Positions 36,760 to 46,033 of a stretch of DNA of 64,000 nt are shown here, piece after piece; positions within the stretch are counted from its first letter, which is position 1; each line of letters opens with the position of its first letter. The DNA comes from an uncultured Alphaproteobacteria bacterium (GTDB lineage: Bacteria; Pseudomonadota; Alphaproteobacteria; Rhodobacterales; Rhodobacteraceae): assembly GCA_902619165.1 (NCBI GenBank), contig CACNDI010000003.1, positions 122,773-186,772 on the forward strand. The letters are read 5' to 3'. The translations under genes and the position numbers were made by a program. The notes under the pieces were generated by a model. That model made no database searches. It was not told where the DNA came from and saw only the letters and a list, made by a program, of their open reading frames with translations.

Positions 36760-37278
36760 ATGTCTGACACATATCTAATACTTGGGGGAAGCAACTCTGG
36801 AAAATCTAGGTTTGCAGAACAATCAGCGCTAACCTTACAAAAAAACACACATGGTAAATTGTATTACATTGCTACCGGCCTTGCATATGACTTAGAAATG
36901 CAAGAGAAAATTAATGCGCATAAGAGGAGAAGAAACCAAAAATTTGAAACCATAGATTCTCCTGACCTAAGTGCAGATATACTCAAAAACTCGAAACCGC
37001 AGGACATAATTTTGATTGATTGTATATCAATGTCTGTATCGAACATTTTAACACTAAGTCAGTTTAGAGATCGCCGCATTGATGACATTAGAGATGATCT
37101 AGAAAAGTGTAAATCCACCTTGATTATAGTCGGACAGGAAACCAGCCTTGGCATCTTACCAGCTAACGAACTATCTAGAAAATTTCTAAAAGTATCAGGA
37201 AAATTGAATCAAGATATAGGTCGTTTTGCAAATAGCGTAACTTTAGTCGTCGCAGGACATTCTATAAAAATTAAATGA
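36760..37278 (+). CDS. cobU: Adenosylcobinamide kinase / adenosylcobinamide-phosphate guanylyltransferase (CobU/CobP)
   Basis: This bifunctional enzyme phosphorylates adenosylcobinamide and attaches GMP. The 172-residue protein has the P-loop LILGGSNSGKSRFAEQ, YIATG, HKRRR with the guanylylated His (NAHKRRR), and ILPANELSRKF near the end. The ATG at 36760 matches the family N-terminus; longer forms from 36709 would overlap cobF. It is the last gene of the riboswitch-led run, 41 bases from the convergent thioredoxin-like gene. Confidence 0.93.
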   Translation: MSDTYLILGGSNSGKSRFAEQSALTLQKNTHGKLYYIATGLAYDLEMQEKINAHKRRRNQKFETIDSPDLSADILKNSKPQDIILIDCISMSVSNILTLSQFRDRRIDDIRDDLEKCKSTLIIVGQETSLGILPANELSRKFLKVSGKLNQDIGRFANSVTLVVAGHSIKIK

Positions 37279-37319
37279 ATGCGATAGCTTTTCGTAATAT
37301 CTACCTGCTTTTAATCGGT

Positions 37320-37874
37320 TCAGTTAACCTTCCACTTTATAGAGCAACCCATTGAGGCAATTTGGTCACTTGGTCCCTTTCCAGTTTGAGATACACCTTT
37401 CATTGCTTCGAAGAGATCTCTTTTTAAATCAACTGGACCGGCCTCTTTTCTAGATGCATCTAATCTCCCTCTATACTGTAGTTTGTGATCCTTGTTAAAT
37501 CCAAAAAAATCTGGAGTACATACAGCATTGTATAGCTTAGCCACTTCTTGGGTCTCATCATACATATATGGAAAAGTAAAATTATGCTTAGCAGCCAGCT
37601 TTTTCATGTTATCGAAGGAATCCTCTGGGTAACTAATCACATCGTTTGAACTAATAGCCGCTATACCAACCCCAAGCTTTTGCAAATCACTGGCGTCTCG
37701 AACAATTCGATCCAAAATAGCCAGCACATAAGGACAATGATTGCATATAAACATTATCAATAAGCCATTAGCCCCGCTAACTTCTTTTAGAGCATATTTT
37801 TTTCCATCAACAGATGGCAAGTTAAACTCTTTTGCTTGCCAACCAAAATCACAAACTGGAGGAATTTCTGCCAT
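37320..37874 (-). CDS. Thioredoxin-fold (AhpC/TSA-like) protein
   Basis: The 184-residue cytosolic protein has a redox fold with the active site MFICNHCPYV (CxxC), the LPSVDGKKYAL strand of the AhpC/TSA family, FTFPYMYDETQEVAKLYNAVCTPDFFGF with the cis-Pro loop, and YRGRLDASR. Proteins of this type are annotated as thioredoxin-family or putative peroxiredoxins; the substrate is unknown. It lies 4 bases after rpe. No signal peptide is visible. Confidence 0.85.
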   Translation of the reverse strand: MAEIPPVCDFGWQAKEFNLPSVDGKKYALKEVSGANGLLIMFICNHCPYVLAILDRIVRDASDLQKLGVGIAAISSNDVISYPEDSFDNMKKLAAKHNFTFPYMYDETQEVAKLYNAVCTPDFFGFNKDHKLQYRGRLDASRKEAGPVDLKRDLFEAMKGVSQTGKGPSDQIASMGCSIKWKVN

Positions 37875-37878
37875 TTTT

Positions 37879-38589
37879 TTATCCTTCTATTTTTAGGGCG
37901 CTTTCAGCAGCTTCCCTTATTCTCTTAATGTTTTGCCCATACACGATTGAGTTGTTGACGCTACCATTTGAAAAAACAGCCGATCCAGCTACCAAAATAT
38001 CAGCTCCTGCTGAAACTACACTAGGTGCAGTATCGGCAGTTATTCCTCCATCGACCTCGATTAAAAAATCTTTATGCTTTTTCAGATCAGCTAATCTTTC
38101 AATTTTTCTTAGTTGAGACGAAATAAACTTCTGACCCCCAAAACCTGGGTTAACCGTCATCACACAAATTAAGTCTACCAAATCTACTAACTGGTCAGCC
38201 ACTTCGTATGAGGTGCCTGGGTTTAAAGCTAACCCCACCTTTACACCAAGGTTATTTATTGCCTGCAGAGACCTGTGAATATGTTGCGCTGCTTCGAAAT
38301 GAACTGTTATCATATCCGCACCCGCTTCAGCAAAAGCTTCAAGATATTGATCTACAGGTGAAATCATCAGATGCACATCCATAAACGTTTTGATATGGGG
38401 TCTAATTGCCTTGCAGGTTTCTGGTCCGAAAGTTATGTTCGGCACAAAATGACCATCCATAACATCAATGTGGATCCAATCGCAGCCCTGCTCTTCTACA
38501 GCTTCAATTTCTTTACCAAAATTTGCAAAATCAGCAGATAGTATGGATGGTGCAATTTTTATTGACTCTCTGGACAATAGTGGTTCCAT
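37879..38589 (-). CDS. rpe: Ribulose-phosphate 3-epimerase
   Basis: Rpe interconverts ribulose 5-phosphate and xylulose 5-phosphate. The 236-residue TIM barrel has IAPSILSADFANFG, WIHIDVMDGHFVPN, MDVHLMI, ICVMTVNPGFGGQKFI and IEVDGGI with the metal-binding His and Asp residues, then AGADILVAGSAVF (phosphate site). It is followed by the thioredoxin-like gene and is divergent from a quinone oxidoreductase gene 43 bases away. Confidence 0.95.
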   Translation of the reverse strand: MEPLLSRESIKIAPSILSADFANFGKEIEAVEEQGCDWIHIDVMDGHFVPNITFGPETCKAIRPHIKTFMDVHLMISPVDQYLEAFAEAGADMITVHFEAAQHIHRSLQAINNLGVKVGLALNPGTSYEVADQLVDLVDLICVMTVNPGFGGQKFISSQLRKIERLADLKKHKDFLIEVDGGITADTAPSVVSAGADILVAGSAVFSNGSVNNSIVYGQNIKRIREAAESALKIEG

Positions 38590-38632
38590 TTATAATAAAA
38601 GCTTAATTTGATTACTATGGGAGATAATGCAA

Positions 38633-39625
38633 ATGTCAACTCAAAATGTAAAAGCAGCAGTAATAGATGAAAATGGTGGAAGTGAGAAATTTAAGATAAT
38701 TACACAAGAGGTTGGCTCTCCGGGAAGTGATGAAATACTTATAAAACACAAGGCTATAGGCCTAAATTTTATTGACGTATATCACAGAACACGACTCTCA
38801 GATAACTATGCAGTCGCACTACCTGCAGTGCTTGGCATGGAGGCTTCGGGAATAGTTGAAGAAGTTGGAGATGGTGTTACTCACTTAGTTTCTGGCGATC
38901 GCGTTGCATATGCTGCTACACCGCCAGGCGCTTATTGTGAGGCCAGGGTTATGCCTGCTAAACAAGTTTGTAAGCTTCCTGATGAAATATCATTTGAGGA
39001 AGGTGCTGCGATGATGCTTAAGGGGTTAACTGTAAAATATCTTTTTCACGATACAACAGAATTGAAAAGTGGAGACCAGATTTTATTCCATGCAGCTGCA
39101 GGTGGTGTCGGATTGATTGCCTGTCAGTGGGCTAGAAGTGAAGAATTAGAATTGATAGGCACTGCCGGTTCTGATGAAAAGTGTAAGTTGGCAAAAAAAT
39201 TTGGTGCATCTCAAACTATAAACTATACTACGCAAAACTTTTCCAAAGAAGTTATGAAACTAACGAATGGTATTGGAGTTCCGGTTGTCATGGATTCTGT
39301 TGGTAAAACTACCTTTGATGATTCTTTAAGTTGTTTAAAAGACTTTGGGATATTTATCTCGTTTGGTAATGCATCAGGTAATATTGATCCTATAGATATA
39401 GGAATCTTAGCAAAAAAATCACTTAAAATAACTAGAACTGGTCTCTTTACACATATAGGTGACTTTACCCGCTGCCAAGAGATGGCAAAGGTTCTTTTCG
39501 GAAAAGTAGTTTCTGGTGATGTTAAGATACAAATAGACCAAACCTTCTCATTGAACGATATTGCTTTGGCTCACGACTCTTTAGAGGCACGAAAAACAAC
39601 AGGTTCAACGGTTATAACGATATAA
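38633..39625 (+). CDS. Zinc-independent quinone oxidoreductase (MDR family, Qor-like)
   Basis: This NADPH-dependent medium-chain reductase of 330 residues has FIDVYHRTRL, PAVLGMEASGIVEEVG, the nucleotide loop HAAAGGVGLIACQWAR and VVMDSVGKTTF, as in E. coli Qor. It lacks the Cys/His ligands of zinc alcohol dehydrogenases. GGGAG at 38619-38623 is 9 bases from the ATG at 38633 but only 3 from the ATG at 38627, which decides the start. Its end is 3 bases from the convergent TIGR03084-type gene. Confidence 0.88.
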   Translation: MSTQNVKAAVIDENGGSEKFKIITQEVGSPGSDEILIKHKAIGLNFIDVYHRTRLSDNYAVALPAVLGMEASGIVEEVGDGVTHLVSGDRVAYAATPPGAYCEARVMPAKQVCKLPDEISFEEGAAMMLKGLTVKYLFHDTTELKSGDQILFHAAAGGVGLIACQWARSEELELIGTAGSDEKCKLAKKFGASQTINYTTQNFSKEVMKLTNGIGVPVVMDSVGKTTFDDSLSCLKDFGIFISFGNASGNIDPIDIGILAKKSLKITRTGLFTHIGDFTRCQEMAKVLFGKVVSGDVKIQIDQTFSLNDIALAHDSLEARKTTGSTVITI

Positions 39626-39628
39626 ACC

Positions 39629-40429
39629 CTAGCTAGCGACCTTATATCTAGTCCCTTTGGCTGGAGGGTCTTCTGGAGGCCCAGCAAAACATTGAGCATA
39701 CTTCATCCACTCAATTGCTGGTTCGCCAGTTATAGACAATTTTGTATCAGCAAAATTTCGCACCTGGGTTACTACTTGAGCAAATTCAACTGCGGTTCCT
39801 TCAATTTTTGAAGAACTCTCTTTATCATTCCACTCCCAGACTTCACCAGATGGTGAATTTAAAATAATGTAAGGTGTTGGCTCAGGGATTGCTAATTTCC
39901 TATTAACAAAAGTCCATCCGTACGCAATAACGCCCATATGTACTATGTTTTTTATTCTATCCTTTTCTTCTCTGTCCTTACCTAGCGCATCGAAGACTTC
40001 CTGACCATGAGCCCAGGTTTCCATGTGTCGTGCCGTTATCTTAGAACGAGCACTCATTTCTGGTCCTCCCCATTTAACTCTTTTTTTTGGATCGGCATCT
40101 TTATACGCATTGAAAACATCTTCGACACTTTGCCACCAGTCATCTAATAATTGATTCCCGGTCACACCATTTAACCACGGCACTTGCGCCTCAACTAAAG
40201 ATTTACCATCTAAGACTTGGTCATTTATTGGTTTCCAAAAACTATCAAAGTGATCTCCACCTTTTAAAGTCTCAACCGCACCATAATTAAATAGGTATAA
40301 ATGCCCAATCACATCCTCTATTGTCCAATTTTTGAACAATGTCGCAGTTGACAAACAACCCACACCCTCAGCATTCAGCATCTCATATAAGTCTTTACTC
40401 TCGTCAAAAAAATCTTTTGCCTGTTCCAC
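39629..40429 (-). CDS. TIGR03084-type protein (mycothiol-dependent-isomerase/DinB fold)
   Basis: The 266-residue protein has an N-terminal helical-bundle domain of the DinB/maleylpyruvate-isomerase kind (WTIEDVIGHLYLFNYGA, and ARHMETWAHGQEVFDALG with two His) and a C-terminal domain ending AQCFAGPPEDPPAKGTRYK, the signature of TIGR03084. The His residues suggest metal binding. Members of this family are often found with AtuA, acyl-CoA carboxylase and acyl-CoA dehydrogenase genes, as here, but the reaction is unknown. The start is GTG at 40429 with GAGGAGG upstream. It is the last gene of the minus-strand operon. Confidence 0.8.
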   Translation of the reverse strand: MEQAKDFFDESKDLYEMLNAEGVGCLSTATLFKNWTIEDVIGHLYLFNYGAVETLKGGDHFDSFWKPINDQVLDGKSLVEAQVPWLNGVTGNQLLDDWWQSVEDVFNAYKDADPKKRVKWGGPEMSARSKITARHMETWAHGQEVFDALGKDREEKDRIKNIVHMGVIAYGWTFVNRKLAIPEPTPYIILNSPSGEVWEWNDKESSSKIEGTAVEFAQVVTQVRNFADTKLSITGEPAIEWMKYAQCFAGPPEDPPAKGTRYKVAS

Positions 40430-40430
40430 C

Positions 40431-41579
40431 TTATGCCTCCTCTAGTGCTCCATTTAGTCTCTCATAAGCTTCGATAAAATCTGTCTTAAAGTCTTGTACT
40501 ACTTCCCCAGCGGACTTCGTTTCATTCATCAAACCAACCGCTTGACCAACCCAATAGGTTGCAAGGTCAGCAGCTTGCTTATTTCCAGCTAATGAAAGCT
40601 TGTCAAGCTTTCGCAATGCTGGCTCAGCCACTAAAGGTTGAACTGGCGATGGTAGAGGCTGAACTTGGTCACTGTTTTCCCATGCATCTGTCCACGGTGA
40701 TCTTAGTTGCCTAGAGTGCTTTCCAGTTCTACTTTTTGATCTTACGGTGTCAGCGGAAGAAGCACTTAGCATTTTCTCTTTGACGATTGGATTCGTTTCG
40801 GCTTCCGTTGTTGTAAGCCAAACAGAGCCACACCATGCACCCGATGCTCCCATAGCCATAGCGGCAGCCATCTGACTTCCAGAAGCTATACCTCCTGCTG
40901 CCAATATAGGTACATCTTTTATATCCTTAATCGCGTTATACACTTCTGGAATGAGAACCATTGATGACACTTCACCACAATGCCCTCCGGCTTCTCCACC
41001 AGCCACGATCAAAACATCAACTCCTGCATTGATTTGGTTGATTGCATGTTTTTTTGCCCCGACTAGTGCGCCAACTTTCACTCCTGCATCTTTTGCCATA
41101 TCAACCATTTGTTTTGGAGGCATGCCAAGTGCATTTACAATCATCTTAATTGGGTGGTTAAAGGCAACTGTTAATGACTCATGAGCACCCTCTGGTGTCA
41201 TGTTTTTTCCAAATCGCAAATGATTTTTTCGGTCCTCTTCTAATTCATTCGGATCTACATCAATGCCATTATTTTCAAGTATGTTGTGCGCAAAGTCCTT
41301 ATGGCTCTGAGGAATTTTTCCAAGCATATCCTCATCGGATAGATTTTCTCCCTTTCCTACAAAATTATTTGGAACAATCAGATCAACTCCATAAGGCATT
41401 CCGTTAACTTGGGAGTCTATCCAATTTAACTCAATCTCTAATTCGGGTCCTGAAAGGTTAGTGGCTCCAAATACCCCAAAACCCCCAGCTTTCGTAACCG
41501 CAGCAACCACATCTCTGCAATGCGAAAAAGCAAATAGTGGAAATTCTATGCCTAGTTCCTTACACAATTTAGAATTCAT
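40431..41579 (-). CDS. Nitronate monooxygenase-like flavoprotein
   Basis: The 382-residue protein has the FMN TIM barrel of the nitronate monooxygenase/2-nitropropane dioxygenase family: KELGIEFPLFAFSHCRDVVAA, DVLIVAGGEAGGHCGE (phosphate and active-site loop), VPILAAGGIASGSQMAAAMAMGASGAWCG, and AVGLMNETKSAGEVV near the end. It starts in an ATGA overlap with the biotin carboxylase gene, so it belongs to the acyl-CoA carboxylase operon. In that setting it may oxidise or reduce an acyl intermediate rather than a nitronate; this is inference. Confidence 0.83.
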   Translation of the reverse strand: MNSKLCKELGIEFPLFAFSHCRDVVAAVTKAGGFGVFGATNLSGPELEIELNWIDSQVNGMPYGVDLIVPNNFVGKGENLSDEDMLGKIPQSHKDFAHNILENNGIDVDPNELEEDRKNHLRFGKNMTPEGAHESLTVAFNHPIKMIVNALGMPPKQMVDMAKDAGVKVGALVGAKKHAINQINAGVDVLIVAGGEAGGHCGEVSSMVLIPEVYNAIKDIKDVPILAAGGIASGSQMAAAMAMGASGAWCGSVWLTTTEAETNPIVKEKMLSASSADTVRSKSRTGKHSRQLRSPWTDAWENSDQVQPLPSPVQPLVAEPALRKLDKLSLAGNKQAADLATYWVGQAVGLMNETKSAGEVVQDFKTDFIEAYERLNGALEEA

Positions 41580-43561
41580 TTTTCATCCTCCTTGTTAATA
41601 TTTAGCAAATCCTCATCTACGGAAACCTGATTACCTATATTAGTATAAATATCTGAGACTTCTCCATCTATAGATGCTGTTATTTCATGCTGCATTTTCA
41701 TTGCCTCTAAAATTAATATTACCTGATTCTTTTTCACCTTGTCTCCCACGGACACAAATAGTTCACGAATTACGCCGTGCATGGGAGCTGTTATTTTCCC
41801 ACCTTTATCTATATCCTCAATTTTTAAATCTTCTTTTATAAGTTCAGCCTTGAAAGATTTGCCCAAGTAGCTAGCAAACAATTTATTTTCGTTATACTCA
41901 ATAAAATCGAGTTTTATTTTTTCATTATTTAATTCTACGTGATCTTCGTTTAGGAATACTTGTATTTTTTTTCCTTCAAAGATAATCGTAATTGAACTAG
42001 GTTTTTTAAGCTCAATATGAACTGAGTAAATATTATCATTAGCTTTGAAAGAAAGAGGGTAATATATTGTCTTTGAGTTGGACCAACCATAAAGCTCATC
42101 TTCAAAGCCAATAGCTTCATTGATAAGTCTTTCAGAGTACTTTGTCATCAAAAGAGCACCTAAAACTGCTAACTCATCGAACCCAATATGTTTATTACCT
42201 GATGCACGAAAATCATTGGTCTCTAAAAAAGAAGTATTAACATCTTCATGTCTGAAGGCTTCACTCGAAAGAATAGCAATAAGAAAGTCTCGATTGTTTT
42301 TTACTCCATAGAGAGCTGTATTCTGCAAAGATTGCTTCAATGTATCGATAGCTTGCTCTCTGTTCTTTCCATTAGATATTACTTTAGCTAACATTGGATC
42401 ATAAAAAGGGCTTATAACCTGACCTTCTACAATTCCATCGTCATAGCGAGTGTCAGGAGATTTATGTTTTCTCCAAACCTCTATCTTTCCTGTGCTTGGT
42501 AAAAAGTTTTTCCAAGGATCTTCGGCATACAGCCTAACTTCTAGAGAATGTCCACATAACTGAACTTGTTCCTGAGAAAGTGGTAGCTCCTGATCATCAG
42601 CAATATTCAGTTGTAACTCAACTAGATCAAGTCCAGTTACCATCTCAGTAACAGGATGCTCAACTTGAAGTCTCGTATTCATTTCAAGAAAATAAAAATT
42701 TTTGTCTTTATCTAGAAGAAACTCTATTGTGCCTGCTCCTGAATAGTTAATCACTTTTCCCGCAAGACATGCAACTTCTCCCATTTTTGTCCTCAACTCA
42801 ACATCAACAACAGGAGATGGGCTTTCCTCGATAATCTTCTGATGTCGTCTCTGCACTGAACAATCTCTCTCACCAAGTGAGATTATGTTTCCAAAGTTAT
42901 CAGCCATAATTTGAATTTCGATGTGCCGAGGTTCAACTATAGATTTTTCCAAAATTATCTCAGATGACCCAAAAGCGCTCAAAGCTTCTGCTTTCGCAAT
43001 TTCACAGCTTTTCTGCAGATCTGAAATATTATTAACGAGCCGCATTCCTCTTCCTCCTCCTCCCGCCGCAGCTTTGATCATTAAGGGAAATCCAACACTC
43101 TCAGCCGCCAATTGAAGTTCCCTATCGTTCTTATTTGCCACCTCAGCTCCTGGGATACAAGGAACACCAGCTTCTTTCATAATCGCTTTTGCTTTTGCTT
43201 TATTTCCCATAGCCTCTATAGCTTTTGACGAAGGTCCTACAAAAGTAACTTTTGCTTTTTCACACGCTTCCGCAAAATCGCTATTTTCGGAAAGGAATCC
43301 GTAGCCAGGATGTATTGCATCGCATCCGATACTCAAAGCGACTTCCATGATTTTTTCTATTGAAAGATAAGACTCAGCTATTGGACCCTTACCAATATTA
43401 ACACTTTGATCCGCGAAATTTACGTGTGGTGATTGCTCATCAGCATCAGTGTAGACAGCAACCGTTAAAAGCCCCATTTTTTTTGCTGTCCTCATTACTC
43501 GTAAAGCTATTTCACCCCGATTAGCTACAAGTAGTTTCCTTAATGAACGTAACTCACTCAA
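41576..43561 (-). CDS. Acyl-CoA carboxylase alpha subunit (biotin carboxylase + biotin carrier), AtuF/LiuD-like
   Basis: This subunit of about 661 residues carboxylates its own biotin with ATP and bicarbonate. It has LLVANRGEIALRVMR, IKAAAGGGGRGMR (ATP grasp), EMNTRLQVEHPVTE and a C-terminal biotinyl domain with EAMKMQHE. Such fused alpha subunits serve methylcrotonyl-, geranyl- or propionyl-CoA carboxylases. The start is the TTG at 43561: GGAG lies 7 bases upstream, whereas the in-frame TTG at 43579 has no ribosome site. It works with the beta subunit at 44370-45986. Confidence 0.92.
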   Translation of the reverse strand: MSELRSLRKLLVANRGEIALRVMRTAKKMGLLTVAVYTDADEQSPHVNFADQSVNIGKGPIAESYLSIEKIMEVALSIGCDAIHPGYGFLSENSDFAEACEKAKVTFVGPSSKAIEAMGNKAKAKAIMKEAGVPCIPGAEVANKNDRELQLAAESVGFPLMIKAAAGGGGRGMRLVNNISDLQKSCEIAKAEALSAFGSSEIILEKSIVEPRHIEIQIMADNFGNIISLGERDCSVQRRHQKIIEESPSPVVDVELRTKMGEVACLAGKVINYSGAGTIEFLLDKDKNFYFLEMNTRLQVEHPVTEMVTGLDLVELQLNIADDQELPLSQEQVQLCGHSLEVRLYAEDPWKNFLPSTGKIEVWRKHKSPDTRYDDGIVEGQVISPFYDPMLAKVISNGKNREQAIDTLKQSLQNTALYGVKNNRDFLIAILSSEAFRHEDVNTSFLETNDFRASGNKHIGFDELAVLGALLMTKYSERLINEAIGFEDELYGWSNSKTIYYPLSFKANDNIYSVHIELKKPSSITIIFEGKKIQVFLNEDHVELNNEKIKLDFIEYNENKLFASYLGKSFKAELIKEDLKIEDIDKGGKITAPMHGVIRELFVSVGDKVKKNQVILILEAMKMQHEITASIDGEVSDIYTNIGNQVSVDEDLLNINKEDEK

Positions 43562-43563
43562 AG

Positions 43564-44367
43564 CTAAGCTCCATACCAATAGGGTTTTCTCTTTTCTGCA
43601 AAGGCGGCTAAACCCTCCTTTGCTTCTTCACCCAGCATACACTCTGCGAATTTACCGGAGGCAAATTCAGAAAGCTCCTCCAAGCTTGAGTCTCTTGAAT
43701 AGCTCAGTATTTCTTTCGTAGCAGCAGTAGCCATTGGGGCACACTTTTTCGTTGCTTTATCGAAACTTATAAAAAAATCTTCTAGTGCATCTTTATTTTC
43801 GACTAAATTATCCGCAAGGCCGAACTCTACAGCCTCCGTCGCATTAAATTCCATGCCAGTTAACATCAGTTTACTAGCTACTCTCAGCCCCAACCTTTTT
43901 ATCAAAAACGGCGAGATTTGAGCAGGAGTAAGTCCAATTGCTGTTTCTGAAAGTGAAAAACGCGCATCTTTTGTCACGGCCACAATGTCTGCACAAGCAA
44001 CCATTCCTAATCCTCCAGCAAACGCTGGTCCGTGTACCAAAGCAACGACTATTTTAGGAAGCTGTGATAGTATCTTAAATAACTTTCCTGCTTCTAAATT
44101 CATTGTTCGTACTTGATCGAAGTCGGGAGTTTGTAAAACAAAATTTCTTCTAAAGTCTTTGAGGTCTGCTCCTGCACAAAATGCGTCACCAGAACCTTCG
44201 ATACTCACTCCTCTAATATTTTTATCTTCCTTCAAGTTCTCAAGAACAGATAACAATTCAGTAGTCATTTTTTCTGACAAAGCATTTTTTACATCTGGTC
44301 TATTTAATATTAGACGTACCCACCTATCATGATTGTTAACCAGAATTGTCTCATACTGAGTTTTCAC
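43564..44367 (-). CDS. Enoyl-CoA hydratase/isomerase family protein (AtuE/LiuC-like)
   Basis: The 267-residue crotonase-fold protein has the oxyanion-hole strands GSGDAFCAGADLKDF and FAGGLGMVACADIV, and LSETAIGLTPAQISPFL. It lies between the two carboxylase subunits, 2 bases after the beta subunit gene. In the Atu and Liu pathways the hydratase that hydrates the carboxylated enoyl-CoA (isohexenylglutaconyl- or methylglutaconyl-CoA) occupies this place, so this is the likely reaction class. The exact substrate is inferred. Confidence 0.88.
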   Translation of the reverse strand: MKTQYETILVNNHDRWVRLILNRPDVKNALSEKMTTELLSVLENLKEDKNIRGVSIEGSGDAFCAGADLKDFRRNFVLQTPDFDQVRTMNLEAGKLFKILSQLPKIVVALVHGPAFAGGLGMVACADIVAVTKDARFSLSETAIGLTPAQISPFLIKRLGLRVASKLMLTGMEFNATEAVEFGLADNLVENKDALEDFFISFDKATKKCAPMATAATKEILSYSRDSSLEELSEFASGKFAECMLGEEAKEGLAAFAEKRKPYWYGA

Positions 44368-44369
44368 TT

Positions 44370-45986
44370 TTACATCCTCGCTATTCCAAAATTATTCGGC
44401 CTTAATTTTCTTATTTTTGATTCTAGGCAAGTTATTAGGCAGAAACCTAAAACTTTTCTTGTATCTCTAGGATCAATCATTCCATGATCAATTAACCTAC
44501 CTGAAGTTATAAAGGCGTCAGACTGACTGTCAAAGTGCTCTTGGATCCCTTTGATTTGAGTACTAAAACTATCTTCATCAATTTCTTTGCCTTTCCGAGC
44601 GGCCGAATTTCTAAGCACATGCTCCATTGTTTTTGCTGCCTGCTGACCTCCCATCACGCCTGTTTGCGCATTGGGCCAAGTCAGGAGAAAGTCTGGATTG
44701 TATGAATATCCGCACATACCGTAGTTTCCCGCGCCAAAGCTGGCACCGATATAAAGCGCTATTTTGGGAACATTAACATTCATAACGGCCTGAATCATTT
44801 TAGCGCCATGCTTGATCATTCCAGCGTGCTCGTATTGTGTTCCAACCATATATCCTGTGGTATTATGTAAAAAAATTATTGGTCTGTTTACTTGATCGCA
44901 TAATTGAAAAAAGTGAGCAGCTTTTGTTGCACCGTTTGGATCAATTGGACCATTATTACCTATTAGTGCACACGGTATTCCAAAAATATTTGCTTGCATA
45001 CATACAGTTGAAACTCCGTAATCTGGTTTAAACTCAATAAAATCAGAATTATCGACGACCCTACATACCAGCTCTCTTACATCATAGGGCTTTCTATAAT
45101 CAGTAGGAACTATGCCTATGATTTCGTCTGACGAATACTTGGGGGGCAAAAAGTTCCTTGCACTTACACCAGTAAAATCTCTGTCCCAACCCAATGACTT
45201 GACCACGTCTCTTGCAATTTCTATGGCGTGCTTATCATCTTCTGCCAAGTACTCAACTAATCCGGTAATTTTTGAATGAACTTCCGCTCCTCCAAGATCT
45301 TTATCAGAGGACTCTTCCCCTGTAGCAGCCCTCAACAGGTTAGCTCCTGCTAGCGCCGCCATACCATTTTCTTTTACACCAATTACATAATCACTCATAC
45401 CTGGCATGTATGCACCGCCTGCGGTTGACAGGCCATGGAGCACCGTAATTATTGGGATACCCATTGCACTCATTTCCGCCAGACCTGCGAAAGCTCCTCC
45501 ACCCAATGCCCATAATTCAACCTTATATTGCATCAGATTTGCACCCGCACTTTCTACCAAATGAACAAGAGGCAGCTTATGTTTTTTTGCCATGTCTAAA
45601 AGTAACAGCCCTTTTTCTATAGTTTTAATAGTAGTTGCTCCCGCATTTATTCCACTATCGTCTATGTAGATTAAACACTTGATTCCTGAAACGTATCCAA
45701 TACCTCCAATTAGACTAGACCCAGGAATACTAGTTTCCGGGTCTGGATCATCTACACAATACCCGGCCATATTAAACAATTCTAAAAACGGAAGACCTGG
45801 ATCTAACAACGCACCTAATCTCTCTCTGGGAGATAATTGGTTTCTTTTCTCAAATATATCTCTGCGTTTTTCTGAAGTTTGAGCTGCTCTTTCGAGAAGT
45901 AAATTCATTTTGTCTAAAAGGGCCTTATTTTCTTTCGTATTAGTTTCAAAAGAAGGAGAGGAAATATCAATTTTACTTACGAACAC
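44370..45986 (-). CDS. Acyl-CoA carboxylase beta subunit (carboxyltransferase), AtuC/LiuB-like
   Basis: The 538-residue crotonase-superfamily carboxyltransferase moves CO2 from biotin to a branched enoyl-CoA. It has RNQLSPRERLGALLDPGLPFLEL, DDSGINAGATTIKTIEKGLLL, LVESAGANL, HGLSTAGGAYMPGMSDYVIGV, GASFGAGNYGMCG and an oxyanion Ala-Gly-Gly loop. The DDPDPETSIPGSSLIGGIGYV segment recalls geranyl-CoA carboxylase AtuC, but methylcrotonyl-CoA carboxylase LiuB is a close alternative. The start is GTG, with AGG 6 bases upstream. Confidence 0.9.
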   Translation of the reverse strand: MFVSKIDISSPSFETNTKENKALLDKMNLLLERAAQTSEKRRDIFEKRNQLSPRERLGALLDPGLPFLELFNMAGYCVDDPDPETSIPGSSLIGGIGYVSGIKCLIYIDDSGINAGATTIKTIEKGLLLLDMAKKHKLPLVHLVESAGANLMQYKVELWALGGGAFAGLAEMSAMGIPIITVLHGLSTAGGAYMPGMSDYVIGVKENGMAALAGANLLRAATGEESSDKDLGGAEVHSKITGLVEYLAEDDKHAIEIARDVVKSLGWDRDFTGVSARNFLPPKYSSDEIIGIVPTDYRKPYDVRELVCRVVDNSDFIEFKPDYGVSTVCMQANIFGIPCALIGNNGPIDPNGATKAAHFFQLCDQVNRPIIFLHNTTGYMVGTQYEHAGMIKHGAKMIQAVMNVNVPKIALYIGASFGAGNYGMCGYSYNPDFLLTWPNAQTGVMGGQQAAKTMEHVLRNSAARKGKEIDEDSFSTQIKGIQEHFDSQSDAFITSGRLIDHGMIDPRDTRKVLGFCLITCLESKIRKLRPNNFGIARM

Positions 45987-46033
45987 TTAACACCTATTTT
46001 AGTATATTTTTAGTTTATTCAATTCCTTTGATT

